A stretch of DNA of 64,000 nucleotides from Seriola aureovittata (taxonomy: Eukaryota > Chordata > Actinopteri > Carangiformes > Carangidae): NCBI RefSeq assembly GCF_021018895.1, contig NC_079382.1, positions 12,202,001 through 12,266,000 of the forward strand, written 5' to 3'. The position numbers and the translations under genes are program-made. Below are positions 14,134 through 26,850 of the stretch, piece by piece. Below the pieces are notes generated by a model. That model saw nothing but the letters and a program-made list of their open reading frames with translations. It had not been told where the DNA came from and did no database searches. Position 1 is the stretch's first letter. Each line of letters opens with the position of its first letter.

Positions 14134-14881
14134 ATGTGTGCGCCTGCACCTGCTATTCCCACCTGCTTTTAAAAAAAATTATTCTCACCGTGAACCGATT
14201 CACAAGTGAGATGGATGATCGTTGATACAGACTAAGGCATAGAGGCTGTGAGAATGTATATATTTGCGATGGTAATTGGCTTGAAAGGTTGGCGTCAACA
14301 AATAAAAAAAAATTATAAAAATAAAAACTTTTTTTATTTTTGGGTGTCAGCTTAATTTGCTCAGGTTTGGGGATATCTGACTCTGAGATTTCGGCTGCCA
14401 TCCCATCTCAATAGAGCATTAAAAACTCAAAAGCAACATCTGTCGATGTGGATAATCCACAATACACACTATCAACAGTTTTCAGTGGAACTACTTTCTA
14501 CTGAAGCAGTGGTCCCTATGAAAACTATCTTAGAGCAAAACCAAATAAACCCACGACAATCTGCAAGATAGGTGAGAAAATCTGCTTCTTTTGGGGCAAC
14601 AAGCCCGTGGACGAGAGGCTGGTAACCCAGTATATCTGCCCAGTATATCTGCTGACAGTAGCAAATGTATCTACAAAAGATTTAAACAAATCTTCAGATA
14701 TTACCCCGGACCCTCACTGTGTCACAAGCGTCATTTCCAACTTGTATTATGGCTTTTTAATTCTCTTAGTGAGAAGAGTTAGGGAAAGAAAAGAATAGAG
14801 AACAGGATCATCTGCTTCTCGCTGAATAGCCGGGGGCTATTGAGGGCCCCCGTTTGACATAGCCTGACAGGTCTTTTCTTC

Positions 14882-14978
<97 letters not shown>

Positions 14979-16258
14979 ACGTGCACGTGTTTGTGTGTGT
15001 AAAGCCACTTTATTCTGTGCACTGATTAAATGACCAGAGCTGTGTTTAAAGCCTGGGGCGCCAGGGGTAGCAAGGAATCACTTAAACATAAAGAACTACA
15101 TGATCCCCTCCCTCCTTTTCTCACCTGCTCTCACACACACAAACATATCCTCTCACTGCGCTCTCCCAACACTTGATTCTCCCTCCTCCCTGCTTTTCCA
15201 CCAGTCCTCCCCCTTCCTCCTCTTCCTCGCTTCTTCTCCCCTCTCCTCCCTCCTTCTTCCCCTCCTCCTTCTGTCCCTGGTCACCTTGTGAGGGGCAGCC
15301 TGCTCTGTGGCACAGCTGCTGATTATGTCATTATTTCTGGACCATTTTGGTCTCCCTCCGTGTGTGTGTGTGTGTGTGTGAGACTAATGAAGCGTGGCAA
15401 AGGGACTCATGCCAAAATGACCAGGGCGTGCATCAGAGCTGCAGATGTGTCAAAGCAACTCCCCCATTCACACTCACACACAAAACACACACACCCACAC
15501 ACAAACACACACACCCTGCTGATGCCAAACTCTGCCTCCTTCAATCCAATCTGCAGTTTGTTATTTTTCTTTCTTCTCCTGCCATCTTGTTCCCTCACTT
15601 CCATCCTATCTCCTTCTATCCACCCATCCATCTTCCATCCTCCCTCCTTCGCTGCAGCTCCTTGCCCTCCATCCTTTATTGTTCGCCCGCCCACCCACAC
15701 CCTCCTTCCTCTTACCCCTCTATTCTTCCTCTCCCTCCCTCCCTCTGTTCTCCTCCTCTCCAGATGTCCTGTTCCTATCTTCCAGACTCCCTTGCTCCTT
15801 TCTTTCCCTTCTGCCTCCTGCTCTCTCGGTCTATCTGAGCCGGGCTGACTTCCTGACCTCCAGAGGCCCCCATTACAGCGCTGCGTGACCCCCCCTTGTT
15901 TAGATTGCTTTCACTCAGCCTGTGTCTGCCATAGAAGCTCAGACAATGAATTTTTAAGTCTCTAAACAAGGGCTGAACTGTGATTTCTGGCTTCCTCTGC
16001 AGTTTGCAATTCTTCTGAGTACAGAATTTTTTTCTGAGGGGAAAGAGAGGGAAGCGCAAGAGGAGAGGAACGAGATGTCAAGAGAGACCGCCATATGATA
16101 TGAATTCTCAGCCGTCTAAAGGAGGGGGGAGGAGCGAGGAAGATGGGAATAGGAGAGCGACTTCATCAGTGTCTTTGACCCTGTCCTGTCCTTGACTCCC
16201 CAGTGGAGGTGCACCTTGAGAAGAGCCCATGTGACGCTAGTGCTCATGCTCACATATG

Positions 16259-16296
<38 letters not shown>

Positions 16297-18681
16297 TGTA
16301 TACACAACAGTCCCTCAAGGCTCCATGTTCTCAAGGCTATCAGTGGAGTGAGGGTGGCTGGTGTTTGCTCAGCTTTGAGGCCTGCTTCCCGTCCCACTGG
16401 TCTCCTAAGCTCTGATCCACACTTCACAAATGACGGACATGAGGAACTGACACGGTTGTGAAAATGAAGAAAATCAAGCACTGTTCAAATGTTTTAAAAA
16501 ACGGCTGAACGAAGAATCCACTGCGACTCTGCCCAAATCTTTTCCGAGTTGGTTGGACTCTTCAGCCATGGCACAGTCTTATCAGTGGCAGAGGGGGTTG
16601 GGGACAAGCGCAGTGAGGGGTAGGAAGACAGGGGACATGGGTTGTGTTTGCCCAAAGTGACAGTGTGGGCCAAGGGCTTATCAAGGCCTTTGTAGATTAT
16701 CGATCGGAGCAGATATGTGAGGCACAGGGGCCTATGTGCGAGTGTGTGTCCGAGGTTCGGGAAGCTCTGGCTTGACTCACTGAAATGTCACAGGCCTGTT
16801 TCAACTCCTGTTTTTAAACTGGTGTTTCACTGTCAGCAGAAGTGAGAGTGTTCTTAAGATGCAGTCACTTCAGTGTCAGATGACCCCATCTGGAATGTAG
16901 TGCATTACAGAAATCTATAAATGACCCCTTTCACACAACGATACAGTGGCCGAAAACCATGGGAAGTGCTGGTATTCCCAGGCTGAGTTGCGGTTAGGAA
17001 TTAACCTGGCTGGCAGCGGGGGCTAAATGTTGTGTCCCTGCATTTCATCCTTCAAGGCTACAGCTCGCTAGCGCACACACTCACTTACACACACAGCCTT
17101 ATCTTCCAGGGTCTCATCTTGTTTGGCCAACGCTGTGCAAATAGAAGGTGCAATACATCTCCTGACAGTTCCCAAAAGCAAGGGGGAGAAACACGTTGGC
17201 CAAACAAACAGCCAGCCCTGAGTCACCGAGAGAGAAGAGATTTCTCAGGCTTCACCGAAACACACACACACACACACACTTGCACGCAGTGTGTGTAACA
17301 GTAGCTTTTATTTAAGGGCTTGGGCCTCTGGCTACCTTTTTAAACGTTTGTCTAAGCAGTCTTAAGACAGGGGCCGCTGCTGGAGTGAATAGCTCCCAGC
17401 AAGCCGTCCACAGGCTCCTATTGTCCTCTGTCATATTTTATTATCTCATCAAAAAGCAGGAAATCCGATTCCCTCTCTCTGAAAAAGAGCTTATCCTTCT
17501 GTCTCAAAGCAACCTGTCACGGGAGAGGGAGATGGAGAGAGGTGGAGAGAATGGGGGAGAGGGGGGAGTCAGTGAATGAGAGTGATTAACTGCCTCATTG
17601 CTGTCAGAAGTCCCTCATTCTTTCTTCCTTCTTTTCTTTCTTTCTTTCTTCCAGATTGCTATTTACCCAACACAGAGCACGAGGCAAAGTTTAGGGCAAA
17701 AAGTGTGTGTGTATTCGAGACCAGCATTATCCCCTTTGCTGATGCTTTTCTCCCTTTTTCCCTCCTTATCTTCCTCCTTTCATATTGTGTTACACAGGTG
17801 TAGGGCAGCAGTCTCTCTTCCTCTCTCCTTCCTCCTCTAACAGTCGGTGAACTACAAAACTCTGCTAAGGAGCAGGAGAGACAGTCCCACCCCTGCTTCT
17901 TCATCATCACATCATAGAGTCAAACTCGTGATTTATTCATTACTTTCATATTTGTCCATTTTCATTAACCGCTCAAGCAGAAAAGGATAATTTGATTGTG
18001 GCTTAGAAATGCACGCTGTTGTCCAGGTGAACAGTATTTCCTGCTGCGCTGCTGTGACACGAACACAAAATATGATTGTGAAGTCGTCTGACGAAAATAA
18101 ACAAAGTCAGGTTGGAGACAGTGTGAACATCTATATTGACATCTAAATTAGGGATAGAGAGATAAAAGGGCGTCAGAAAGTTGTCTTCTGAAATTTAGGA
18201 CTAAGCAGACTTATATCATTGTTTTCCAAAGACTCCATTTTCCTTGTTCACACTAAAAACATAACGAAAAACTCAGGAGATTGTTTTGGAAAAGTTAGAA
18301 AGAAAAGTGAGAAAAAAGCCAAAGGGAAAAAGGTGTTTTCAAATTTAGCCGGTGTACTGTGGATGTAATCTCAGTTGTCTCATTTGCCTTTTCCAGGTGT
18401 CATTCCTCCCTCTCTCTCTCACACACGCACACACACACACGTACATCCCTCGCTCTATACTTTTTTTTTTCCTGCCTCTCCCTCCCTCTCTCCTCCCCTC
18501 TTTGTACATCTGTCCTTTAATTTTGGGCTCTGCTGAAAAGTTGTTAAAAAGCCCTATGAAATATGTATGAAGGATTGTGAGCCACGCGATTGGCCCCATT
18601 TACCGGACAGCCCAGCGAATGAACGGCCACACTGGATAATCCCCCACAATGCTTCTGGAACAAAGGCCCAACAGCTGACCC

Positions 18682-18720
<39 letters not shown>

Positions 18721-19588
18721 AGAGGGGAAGGGGGGGAGTGAGAGGGGATAGAGTGGGACAAGGGAGGGGTTGCAAACAGTTAAGGCTCGCTGCTGGTCAG
18801 GAGGCAGCTCGCTCACATACACAACTCACACGTACTCACAAAACAAAGGCTTGTGGGACAGGAATAACTCCCTCTGTTCTCCAGCTCGGCTCTCTCTCCT
18901 TAGACTCTTCTCAGCCCCTCCTTCTCTCGCCATCTCTCTCCCTCCCTCCCATTCTCACTCTCTCAGTCAAGAGGATCTGAAATACCAATACCCTTTTCTC
19001 CTTGACATTGCTTTCTCCTTGCAGTCAGCGTTTTGCTGTCCTTTTATAGTCAAAACGTCAGGAGAAATTCCATGCAGGAATATTCTTAGTAATGCGGCAC
19101 TCCCTGCGTCTAACGGCTTGGGCGCTACGCTGCACTGGCCCGTTAGTGAGGTCTTTTGGGAAAAGCGTGCGCATGCCCACACACACTCTTACTGTACAAC
19201 GCATACACACAGAGTTGCCCTCAAACTGGGGTCATTGTGCCAGTATTTCAGAGACGGCAGGAGCCCAAACAGTGAATTATATCCACTTCTATCCCACCAG
19301 AGGGGAATTCAATATTTGGGGAATCAGGTTAGCTTGTGTTTTCTCTCTCTCTCTCTGTCAAACACACACACACATAGAGCGCACAAGCTCCTTATTCACG
19401 ACTCACCTTTTCACTCAAGCAGTGGACAGAGATATGCACACACAATCACACACACGGGCATCTTAGCCTCCATTCATCACCCCGAGGGGGGGTTAGGGTG
19501 GGGGGCGTGTGGCTGTCCCGTGTGTATGTGTGCATGTAAAGACGCCTGCCTGTGTGTGTGTTTGACTGTGTGTGCACATGTCCGTCTC

Positions 19589-19637
<49 letters not shown>

Positions 19638-21273
19638 ATGTGTGTGTTCCAACGGCCACTAACCTTGCTGTGTCCTGACACTCCTGATGAGTATCTGCAG
19701 GACACTGGAGGAGAGGAGCGGCGTGGAGTGCGCACTGTCAGGCATTTGGGCAAGCTGCTGCTGCTGTATACGTGTGTGTGTGTGCGAGCATCAAGGGAGG
19801 TGGGCAGGGAGACAGTCAGCATTATCCAAGCAGGTGACCCCTGAAGGCTGCATCGCCCTGGAGCTTCGAGTCGAGGAAAGAGACTCAGCCAAACACACTA
19901 GGGTAGCCAGTGTGTGTGTACAGCGAGCGTTATGTAGAGCTCTGTCACAGTACAGGATGTGTCATCTCCTTGGCACAAGGAGGTGTGTGCGCTGGTGTGT
20001 GTGCTCACGCCTGCATGAACGTGTGTGTATGTGTGTGTGACAGAGTGTTGGCTTGGGGGAAGGTGTCACAGATCTTTGCCAGACTAATCATCTCCATGGT
20101 GTCGGTGAGCGCTGCTGTCAGGGACACTAAAGAGGCGGCGTGTCTCCCCGTTCCCAAAGCATTTAGTACTTCCTCTTTCGCCAGCACCTCTCTGTCGCTC
20201 TTCACTCAGCTCCGCTGTCTTGTTTGGTCACAGATTTACAGTGGGACCCATAAAGATGTCACGCTCGCCGTGTTGTAGGGAGGGAAGTGTGGGGTGTGAG
20301 AAACCTGAGAATTCACAAGAAGTGGCTTTTCTCAGGCCGACGCCTCAATTGGCTTTTAAGGAAGTAGATACTCAAGAGATGGGAGATTTATGGTTTTACA
20401 TCCACTGTGAAAACAAGAACATATTCCACAACTGAGGAGTTGACAGTGTTGAGGATGATGCAAAGAAACTACCGCAGACAGCGAAATGCAATAGAGCTGT
20501 GAAGTAGCAGGAAGTAGAAGTCACAGTGTTGGGTGATCGGTAGTTGGAGTTGGAAACTGTCATTGGTAAAAGATGAGAAACTGTGATAAAAAAACGCCTG
20601 CTTGTTTGATGAAAACTCAAAGGCACATGACTGTGTGCATAAAACCACAGGTGAATAAGTCAACTACAACTCCCAAGGAGCATTTCATTTGGAAATATAA
20701 AATCGCTGGGCTAAAAATTCTGTTGCGTGCATTGCTAATGGCCAGTGGAAGCTAAAGTTACATTTTGCAGAAACAAAATAAAACGTTCTGTCACTTAAAA
20801 CAGTGTTTTGTTCATATTTACAACAATAAAGCTTTCTGAATCTGAGTTGTTCCTTTGACTGGCAGCTATAACTAAGGCACATGGGTACTGCAGCATTTTG
20901 GGCCATCCACTAAACCAAACTGACCGATAAAAGTTTGGAAATGTAGTTAATATAATCGAGACCGTCAGCCTTTAGTATTGTTAAATTATCTAGACGAATT
21001 ATCTGGACAATTCTTGTAAAAATGATCGATCAGTGATCTAACTTGTCCGGATCATTAACCAATTCCTTTCTTCCTGTGTCTATAAAGGTCCCCGATCGCT
21101 TCCTGGAGGTGGCCGAAATCACACTGAGAGAGTTTTTCAATGCCATTGTGGCCGGCAAAGACGTGGACCCGTCCTGGAAGAAGGCAATCTACAAGGTCAT
21201 CTGCAAACTGGACAGCGAGGTCCCCGAGATCTTCAAGTCCCCCAACTGTCTGCAAGAGCTTCTACATGAGTAA
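1353..21273 (+). CDS. prox1: prox1 3' coding part (three exons, homeo-prospero domain)
   Basis: Gene-level entry; exons at 1353-1460, 7904-8098 and 21088-21273. Joined, they give 162 residues ending LQELLHE and a TAA stop. This is the homeo-prospero domain of PROX1, a nuclear transcription factor for lymphatic, lens, retinal and hepatic fate. The divergent homeodomain holds the recognition stretch [14 protein letters not shown], and the prospero domain holds [20 protein letters not shown]. Human PROX1 is 737 aa, so about 575 N-terminal residues, mostly in one large exon, lie before position 1. The C-terminus is PROX1-like rather than PROX2-like ([20 protein letters not shown]). Several positions differ from the human protein as I recall it, for example LKMFFSDVK for LKTYFSDVK and [15 protein letters not shown] for TSTEELSITRDCELY. 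That hints at the faster-evolving teleost duplicate, but a versus b is unresolved. All junctions are GT-AG and phase 0. Confidence 0.95.
3237..3282. repeat. CA microsatellite, left boundary of the duplication
   Basis: About 23 CA units directly before copy A of the 1.0-kb duplication. Confidence 0.95.
3283..4296. repeat. Tandem duplication, copy A (about 1.0 kb)
   Basis: Begins CCCCATCCTGCATTC right after a CA array and ends GTGCGTTGACTCAA right before the next. Nearly every base is repeated in 4325-5336. Differences seen are a 6-base GA-tract gap, one A/G difference (GGCTAGAGAC versus GGCTGGAGAC) and different CA lengths. It lies inside a prox1 intron. Confidence 0.95.
4199..4252. repeat. 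CA microsatellite inside copy A
   Basis: Interrupted (CA)n; the counterpart in copy B is at 5246-5292 and is shorter. Confidence 0.9.
4325..5336. repeat. Tandem duplication, copy B (about 1.0 kb)
   Basis: Second copy of 3283-4296 in the same orientation, separated from it by the CA array 4297-4324 and followed by another at 5337-5383. The offset between copies is 1042 bases before the GA tract and 1048 after it. Confidence 0.95.
6742..6829. repeat. TG microsatellite
   Basis: (TG)n of about 65 bases, a short T run, then a second (TG)n; prox1 intron. Confidence 0.95.
7904..8098 (+). CDS. prox1: prox1 coding exon, homeodomain recognition helix and start of prospero domain
   Basis: Sixty-five codons beginning [16 protein letters not shown] and ending [13 protein letters not shown]. 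The acceptor is CGTTCCAG ending at 7903 and the donor is GTAAAC at 8099. It carries the DNA-contacting helix and joins in frame to both neighbours. Confidence 0.96.
9273..9446. repeat. Polypurine (GA-rich) tract
   Basis: Nearly uninterrupted G and A on the + strand with imperfect mirror symmetry; of low complexity and capable of unusual DNA structure. Confidence 0.8.
9594..9648. repeat. CA microsatellite
   Basis: (CA)n interrupted by two G, in a prox1 intron. Confidence 0.9.
11727..11772. repeat. CA microsatellite
   Basis: Uninterrupted (CA)n, preceded at 11635-11670 by a TCC-rich trinucleotide run. Confidence 0.9.
12226..12254. promoter_or_regulatory. Inverted pair of TAATTA sites in a prox1 intron
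   Basis: GGTAATTAA and its exact reverse complement TTAATTACC lie 20 bases apart start to start, with an 11-base spacer. The surrounding 12170-12262 is unique, not simple repeat, although it sits between long pyrimidine-rich stretches. TAATTA is the core site of many homeodomain factors. A regulatory role is inference. Confidence 0.35.
14081..14132. repeat. TG microsatellite
   Basis: Uninterrupted (TG)26 in a prox1 intron. Confidence 0.95.
14884..14977. repeat. Long TG microsatellite
   Basis: Uninterrupted (TG)n of about 94 bases, followed by GCACGTGCACGTG. Confidence 0.95.
19590..19636. repeat. TG microsatellite
   Basis: (TG)n in a TG-rich 150-base neighbourhood of a prox1 intron. Confidence 0.9.
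21088..21273 (+). CDS. prox1: prox1 terminal coding exon
   Basis: Sixty-one codons from [17 protein letters not shown] to LQELLHE, then TAA at 21271-21273. The acceptor is TATAAAG ending at 21087. It encodes the rest of the prospero domain, which packs on the homeodomain as one DNA-binding unit. A (CTC)n run begins only a few bases after the stop. Confidence 0.96.
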   Translation, partial: VPDRFLEVAEITLREFFNAIVAGKDVDPSWKKAIYKVICKLDSEVPEIFKSPNCLQELLHE

Positions 21274-24200
21274 ATTTCTCCTCCTCCTCCTCCTCCTCCT
21301 CGCACGATGCTTTGCGCTTTTTCTTTTCTTTTTTTTTTCTCTGATTTCATAGAATTTCAGGATGATATTCTCTTTTGTTTTTATTTTCCCCAACTCTACG
21401 TTTGATTTCCTGTTTTTTATTTTTTTATTTTTTGAATGTATGAAAGTTATGAAGTAGCATTCCCAATCTGAAGCCTCTGTGGCAGTTCCTAAATGACCTA
21501 GCTATTGTGTTGTTGTTCTTATATGATAATTATCATGATGGTTATTATTTGTTTTGTTTTTCTAAGATTCTGATTAACTGAAGAGACTCTAATCTTACTG
21601 GGTGTTTTCTGGACTGTGTGATCCCTCATCTGTTTTGGCCTGATCAACACTAACTAAGTCCTCAGTGTGTGGAAGGATTTCCTGAGTTCCCATTTACACT
21701 ACTAAGAACATAGGCTGGGTTCCTTAAAGACTTTATTCAACTGCACCCAAGGGTGTCCCTCCAATCCTGTGGGTGTCCACACGAACTGTCCCTGCAAAGA
21801 GCAAAGTGGGTGCCCAACAGACTGTGCTACTGAAGATGTCCCTAACAGGACAGTCACACACACACACACACACACTCACACACTCACACACACACACACA
21901 CAAAAACAAGGCCTAGTGAGGTTATTGACTGGACTAAGACTGGACTCGTGGTACTGGTCTGTACTGGTCTGTGGGACTTGGACTGGTTTCAAATAGCTAC
22001 TGAGCTCTACCATGTTTTGAAGTGTGTTTTCCCCGCAAGTAGGGCATTGTGTTTATTGGGTGTACATTATTATTTTTGATTATTATTATTGTTGTTGATG
22101 TTTATGATTATTATTATTTGTCACCACTGCTTGCTGAAGATTGGCACTTCGAGATTTGTTTGTCCCTTGATGCCATTGCAGAAAAAAATAAATTATTGCT
22201 ATTAATATTATTCCACAAGAGTTTAGATTCTGAAATATTTTGCCCCTATTTCCTATCCTTCTATTTACTCTTGTTTCAGTTTGTCCATCTCGAAGGAGGT
22301 GGACTTTTTTTTTTTTTTTTTTCATTTTTGGTGGTCGGGGGTCTGGGGGCGACTTGCTTGGAAAGTGTTTCAATTTGGGCTTTAAAGGAAGGCCATAAGA
22401 GTGGGCTTCTCTATATGTCTGTAGCCACTAGCCTATCCTGCACAGGACCAGTCTGCCAACGATGCCGGTGAAGGCGTTACGCTGCAGAAATGCATGAAGT
22501 TAACAGTGCAGAAGTGGCCTTTTGGTGTCTTTGAAAAGGCTAAATTTCCATAGCCACTCCAGCTTTGATAACTACACTGCTCCCACTAAATGAGCCATTT
22601 GTTCCGCTATGAAATAAATCTTATTCATATAATTATCTGTTCAATATCGGTGAACATTCACAGTAATGACTGTGTAGTTTTTTGCCTTTTTATATAACAG
22701 TTCATTAATTAGCTCATGTGCGAGATGAAGTCAGCCTGTTTATATGGCAGGCTTTTAATGTGATTAGCCTATACAAGGTGTAAATTACATTATGAAGTTA
22801 TTTGAATAGCCGTTGATACTTGAATATATCACAATACTGTGGCAATCTAAAGTACAGTGTTGCTGAAACAATAAATTATTGAATATATACAAATAGGAGC
22901 ATCATAGACAAGGAGGATAATTCAAGGAGAGCAGAGAGAGGTGAATATAAGCTGAAACACAGACGTTCATTAATTCTGCTTCAAGTGGAACTTACCCACA
23001 AACAAAACACACACACGCACACACACACACACACTGCTCCTTCCCTCCGTGTTCACCTGCCTTTGAGTGATCTAGCTCTTCTCTCAATGCAACAATGCTA
23101 GGTCGAAGGTGAGCACTCACCCCAGGGGTAGATGGAGAAGCTCTCAGCACTACAAAGAGTGCGGACAAAGGCCCAGAGTGAGGAGCGACACGCACCTGAA
23201 ACCCTCCGCTCTGTCCCGCCGTCCCATGCTGGCAGCTTTTAAGACCCAAAGTATGATTCTGCTGAAGCCACTGTGCCCAGTTTGTTAAACACCATTCCTT
23301 TCACTTTTACCTGAGATACTAATCCCAGATTTTCCACTTGACTTGTACATGTAAATCTAGTGTTTTATTACTTTCATCCACCCTCTCAGGCTTTTAAGAT
23401 TTTTTAAGAAGCAGTTAGTGTTAGCTGGCCTTTTGATGAGGTAAGTTTGAAGCAATGAGAGGACTTGAATACTTTCTAAAGTGCGTGCGAGCTAGCTGTT
23501 GATCTCACCTTGGCGACATTAGCTTATAGTGTGTCTGTGTGTGTGATCAAAAGATCAAAAGGGGCAGGTTGCTTAACCTGCTGACTTGTCTGAGGGAGAC
23601 AAAGCGCCTGACAAAAGGAGGCAGAGAAAGACAGAGAGCTACTCCCTCCATTATATCATCCCCTCTCCTCCTCCCCAGACAGTGTTCTTCTTAAGATCCG
23701 GAGCCCTGAGAGAGCGAGCCGGACACTTTTCTCACTGAAGGATGGGCTAGGCCCTTCATGTCTCAGAGTCTCAAAGCACCAGCCAAGGGCTCTAAAGCGC
23801 CACAAACAAAGGAGAAGGGAAAGGACACTTTTATCTGATGCACAGATTATTATCGCTCCCCATCCTCCCCCTTCCTGCAACCCCACCCTAAAGTTAAAGA
23901 GTTCCTGCGCCTAAAAAGATTACTTCAGGATAATGAAGACTTATGTGCAAAAATAAAAAGGATTAGCAAGACCTTAATACCACGTTGAAAATATTTTTGT
24001 CAAGTTTTCCTTTACTGGCGTCATTTGATTTTTAGGATAACATTATTGAAATACATATATAGTCTTTTTTAAGAAATGTAAAATATAAATCTATGAAAAA
24101 AATATATACTGTAGTGGAAGTTCTTTGAAAGGCACTGTTAGCAATTGTTTCATAAAAGAAATCTTGAGGGTATTTTTAGTGACGGCTTTGTTTAAATCTG

Positions 24201-24992
24201 TATTCTGAATAAGTGAGTTGTTGGTAGATTAGGAGCAATAGTTGTAGGTTTTTTGCAGGTTTTGTGACCAGTTTTCCTTTTGGTTTCTTTAACTTTTTGT
24301 ATTGTGCTGAATGGCTGTCTTCTTGAGATCAGAAAAATAAACTTGGAATCCATTTTCAGAGTATGAAATATTGTTGTTGCTGCTGTAAATACTGTCAGGA
24401 TGAAACAAAGAATAGCTGTACAGTTTTTTTCTATTATCACTCAGAGTGCTAGAGAAGGGTGAGAGTGGTTAAAAAAAGAAGGCTGAAAAAAAGAGAGATG
24501 ACCCGTTCTCTCCAACTGGACTCATAACCACTCTTCCAAAAACACAGAGGAGAGTTTTTTTATTTTGTTTTTTTGTTTTTTTTTTCCCTGCCATGCCTTT
24601 AACGGGGGTCTGTTTCCCGTCGGCAGTGCCCTTGAAGTTGCACCAGCATCCGTTTCTTTAATTTTTGCTGACAGAACAATGCATTAGGCTAGCAGCAGTC
24701 GGGTAATGATGATGTCACGGAGCGCCCCGTTGGCAGTCCGCGGACCCGGTCTCGTCCAAAAACAAGGGCAGACTGCCACCGACGTAGCTCTAGATTTGAC
24801 CCGGGAGAGAGACAGGAACTCATTGTCATCAGAAGACTAGTGTCATGGAGGGGGCACATGTTGTACAGTAACAGTTTAAAAAAAGAGAGAGAGAGAGAGA
24901 CTACAGACAGAAAAAAGTGATTTATACCCTTTTTTACTGGGTTCAGTTGGGAAAAGTCTGGACTTTTGTGGAATTTCTGTACGCTTTGCATT

Positions 24993-25042
<50 letters not shown>

Positions 25043-25201
25043 ATGTATATGAGTGTGTGTCTGTGTGAGAGAAAAGACCGATTATGAGAACCTGTGAACC
25101 AGTGAGTGACACAATTCTCAACACTGTGGCCCCTCCCCCACCCCTGGGAGTACCATCCTGACATGTAAATGATTCTCATTAAGCGTTGGCAACATGTGTT
25201 T

Positions 25202-25246
<45 letters not shown>

Positions 25247-25580
25247 GTGTGTGTGTGTGTTGTGATAATTTCCTCTGATCTGTTTTCTGACCTGTTTGAA
25301 AGGGGTTTTTGTTTCTCTATGCTTTCAGTAGTGATTCTTTTTTATTATTATTACATCGCTCCTCTTTTTTTGTAAATATCAATGATGTGGACTTACAGTG
25401 ATAAATACTGCCTTTGTATAACTTAGCAATATGTTATGTAAATAGTGTTTTGTTGATGCTTTTTGTATGACATTATTATTCGATTCTAGTGCAGTAATTC
25501 CAACTGGAACAGCCATGTTTCAAATACAGTCTGAATAATTACACACAGGTTGTAAAATAAAACTCATTACATGGCTGCTT
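21274..25580 (+). other. prox1: prox1 3' UTR
   Basis: A long AU-rich unspliced stretch after the TAA stop, matching the multi-kilobase 3' UTR expected of PROX1. The last 250 bases, before the AATAAA at 25556, are unique and AU-rich. Upstream AATAAA hexamers at 22187, 22613 and 22870 could give shorter isoforms. TG arrays lie inside it at 24997-25040 and 25204-25260. Confidence 0.7.
25556..25561 (+). terminator. prox1: prox1 poly(A) signal (probable)
   Basis: Canonical AATAAA in an AU-rich 3' UTR end, followed 20-40 bases later by a T-rich stretch as expected downstream of a cleavage site. Further AATAAA hexamers at 26068-26073 and 26081-26086 are alternative distal ends. Confidence 0.55.
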
Positions 25581-26461
25581 TTTTTCTTTTATTGGTGTCT
25601 ATTTGTCTTGCAGATTTTGTGTAATTTATTGGTTTAATTTATCCTAATTTATTTGATGTTGTTTTCTTTTGTTTTTCAAACAGGGAAGGCTGTACTGCAT
25701 TTCATTAAGTAGAACCAACTTAAAATATTTTAATCCTTATCTACCTAAAAGTGAATACAAAAAATGAATATTCTAGCGTGCTCATTCAAATGACAGAAAT
25801 GATTAAATTGAGATCTTGGCAGCTAAATGGAACAGGACAGTTAAAAAAATAAATAAAAAGGTTGTTAGGTTTTGTTCCTGGACAGGGCCAATGGTGGGCT
25901 AGAAAGCTGAAACTAGTTTGAAGCAGTTTTGTATTTTCTCTTGAGATTTTTTCCCCTGTATTTCTTTGGCCCAGCCCACAAACAACCAGTAGTCAAATTG
26001 CCTTTCGTGCCTTCACCCTCTATGAACTGAATGTATGTGCAGTATATATGCAAGCTTGTGTAAAATGAATAAAAAATTGAAATAAAAATGAAAAACAGAG
26101 CAGAAAAAGTCTGCTGTTTGTGTTTTATTTATATCACCTTCCGTAAGGTACATGCAAAAAATGTGTGTGTATGCGAGATAAATGGGGAGATACTAATAGA
26201 AAGAAAGTGATTTAAGTTATATAAAAGTATGGTATTAACTTGATATCTCTGATCCTGCTTATCAGGTTTTTCTAGTTCATCACAGTTTATGTATTTATTG
26301 TGCAGAAATCATAACTGCTTTGCTCCCTCCGTCATTCAATGCACTAATGAGGGGTTTGGCTACAGAGTGCCAACCTCTCAGCCCTGTTTTCTCCACAGGC
26401 TCCACAGAGAACTGCAGATGCCGCCTCATCAGGCTAAACGCAACAATCGCCATACCCAGGG

Positions 26462-26497
<36 letters not shown>

Positions 26498-26654
26498 GAA
26501 ATCATTCCCTCTACCCACAGCACCGAAAACTGATTGAAGTGATCATCTAAAAAGGTTTTAGAAATTAAGCACAAAGATTTTGCGGAAGACAAATTAATAA
26601 AAGTTTGAGAAAACAGCATAAAGACAAACTGCTTGAAAATGTGGTTTGTTTTAA

Positions 26655-26850
26655 CGACAGCTGCAACCAAGTTATTTTCAGTATCAGTTAATCCGCCACT
26701 TATTTCTTCAGTTTAATCATTTTGTTTGAAAAATGTAAAATGCCGTCAAATCCTTAGGAAATGTTTGGTATTTTCATTTGAAAAACGACTAAAGCCATTA
26801 ATCAATTATCATAATCAATAAATTGATTAATCGCTGCAGCAATAGTTCTA
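26655..26850. repeat. Dispersed repeat with CGACTAATCG-type ends, short copy
   Basis: Starts near CAGCTGCAACCAAGTTATTTTC and ends near TTGATTAATCGCTGCAGC, which are roughly mirror-complementary ends. It resembles a widespread fish repeat with inverted ends that I know by sequence but cannot name with certainty. The middle is deleted relative to the longer copies. Confidence 0.55.

Larger units (their letters stand above)
8099..21087 (+). other. prox1 intron, 12989 bp
   Basis: The donor is GTAAAC and the acceptor ATAAAG. It contains many CA/TG arrays, long purine or pyrimidine tracts (9270-9450, 13040-13200, 15170-15280, 15590-15800) and unique blocks that may be regulatory (12170-12260, 18540-18660, 19000-19170). 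No other exon is recognised. The alternating Cys-Val and Thr-His open frames inside it come from dinucleotide repeats. Confidence 0.88.
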
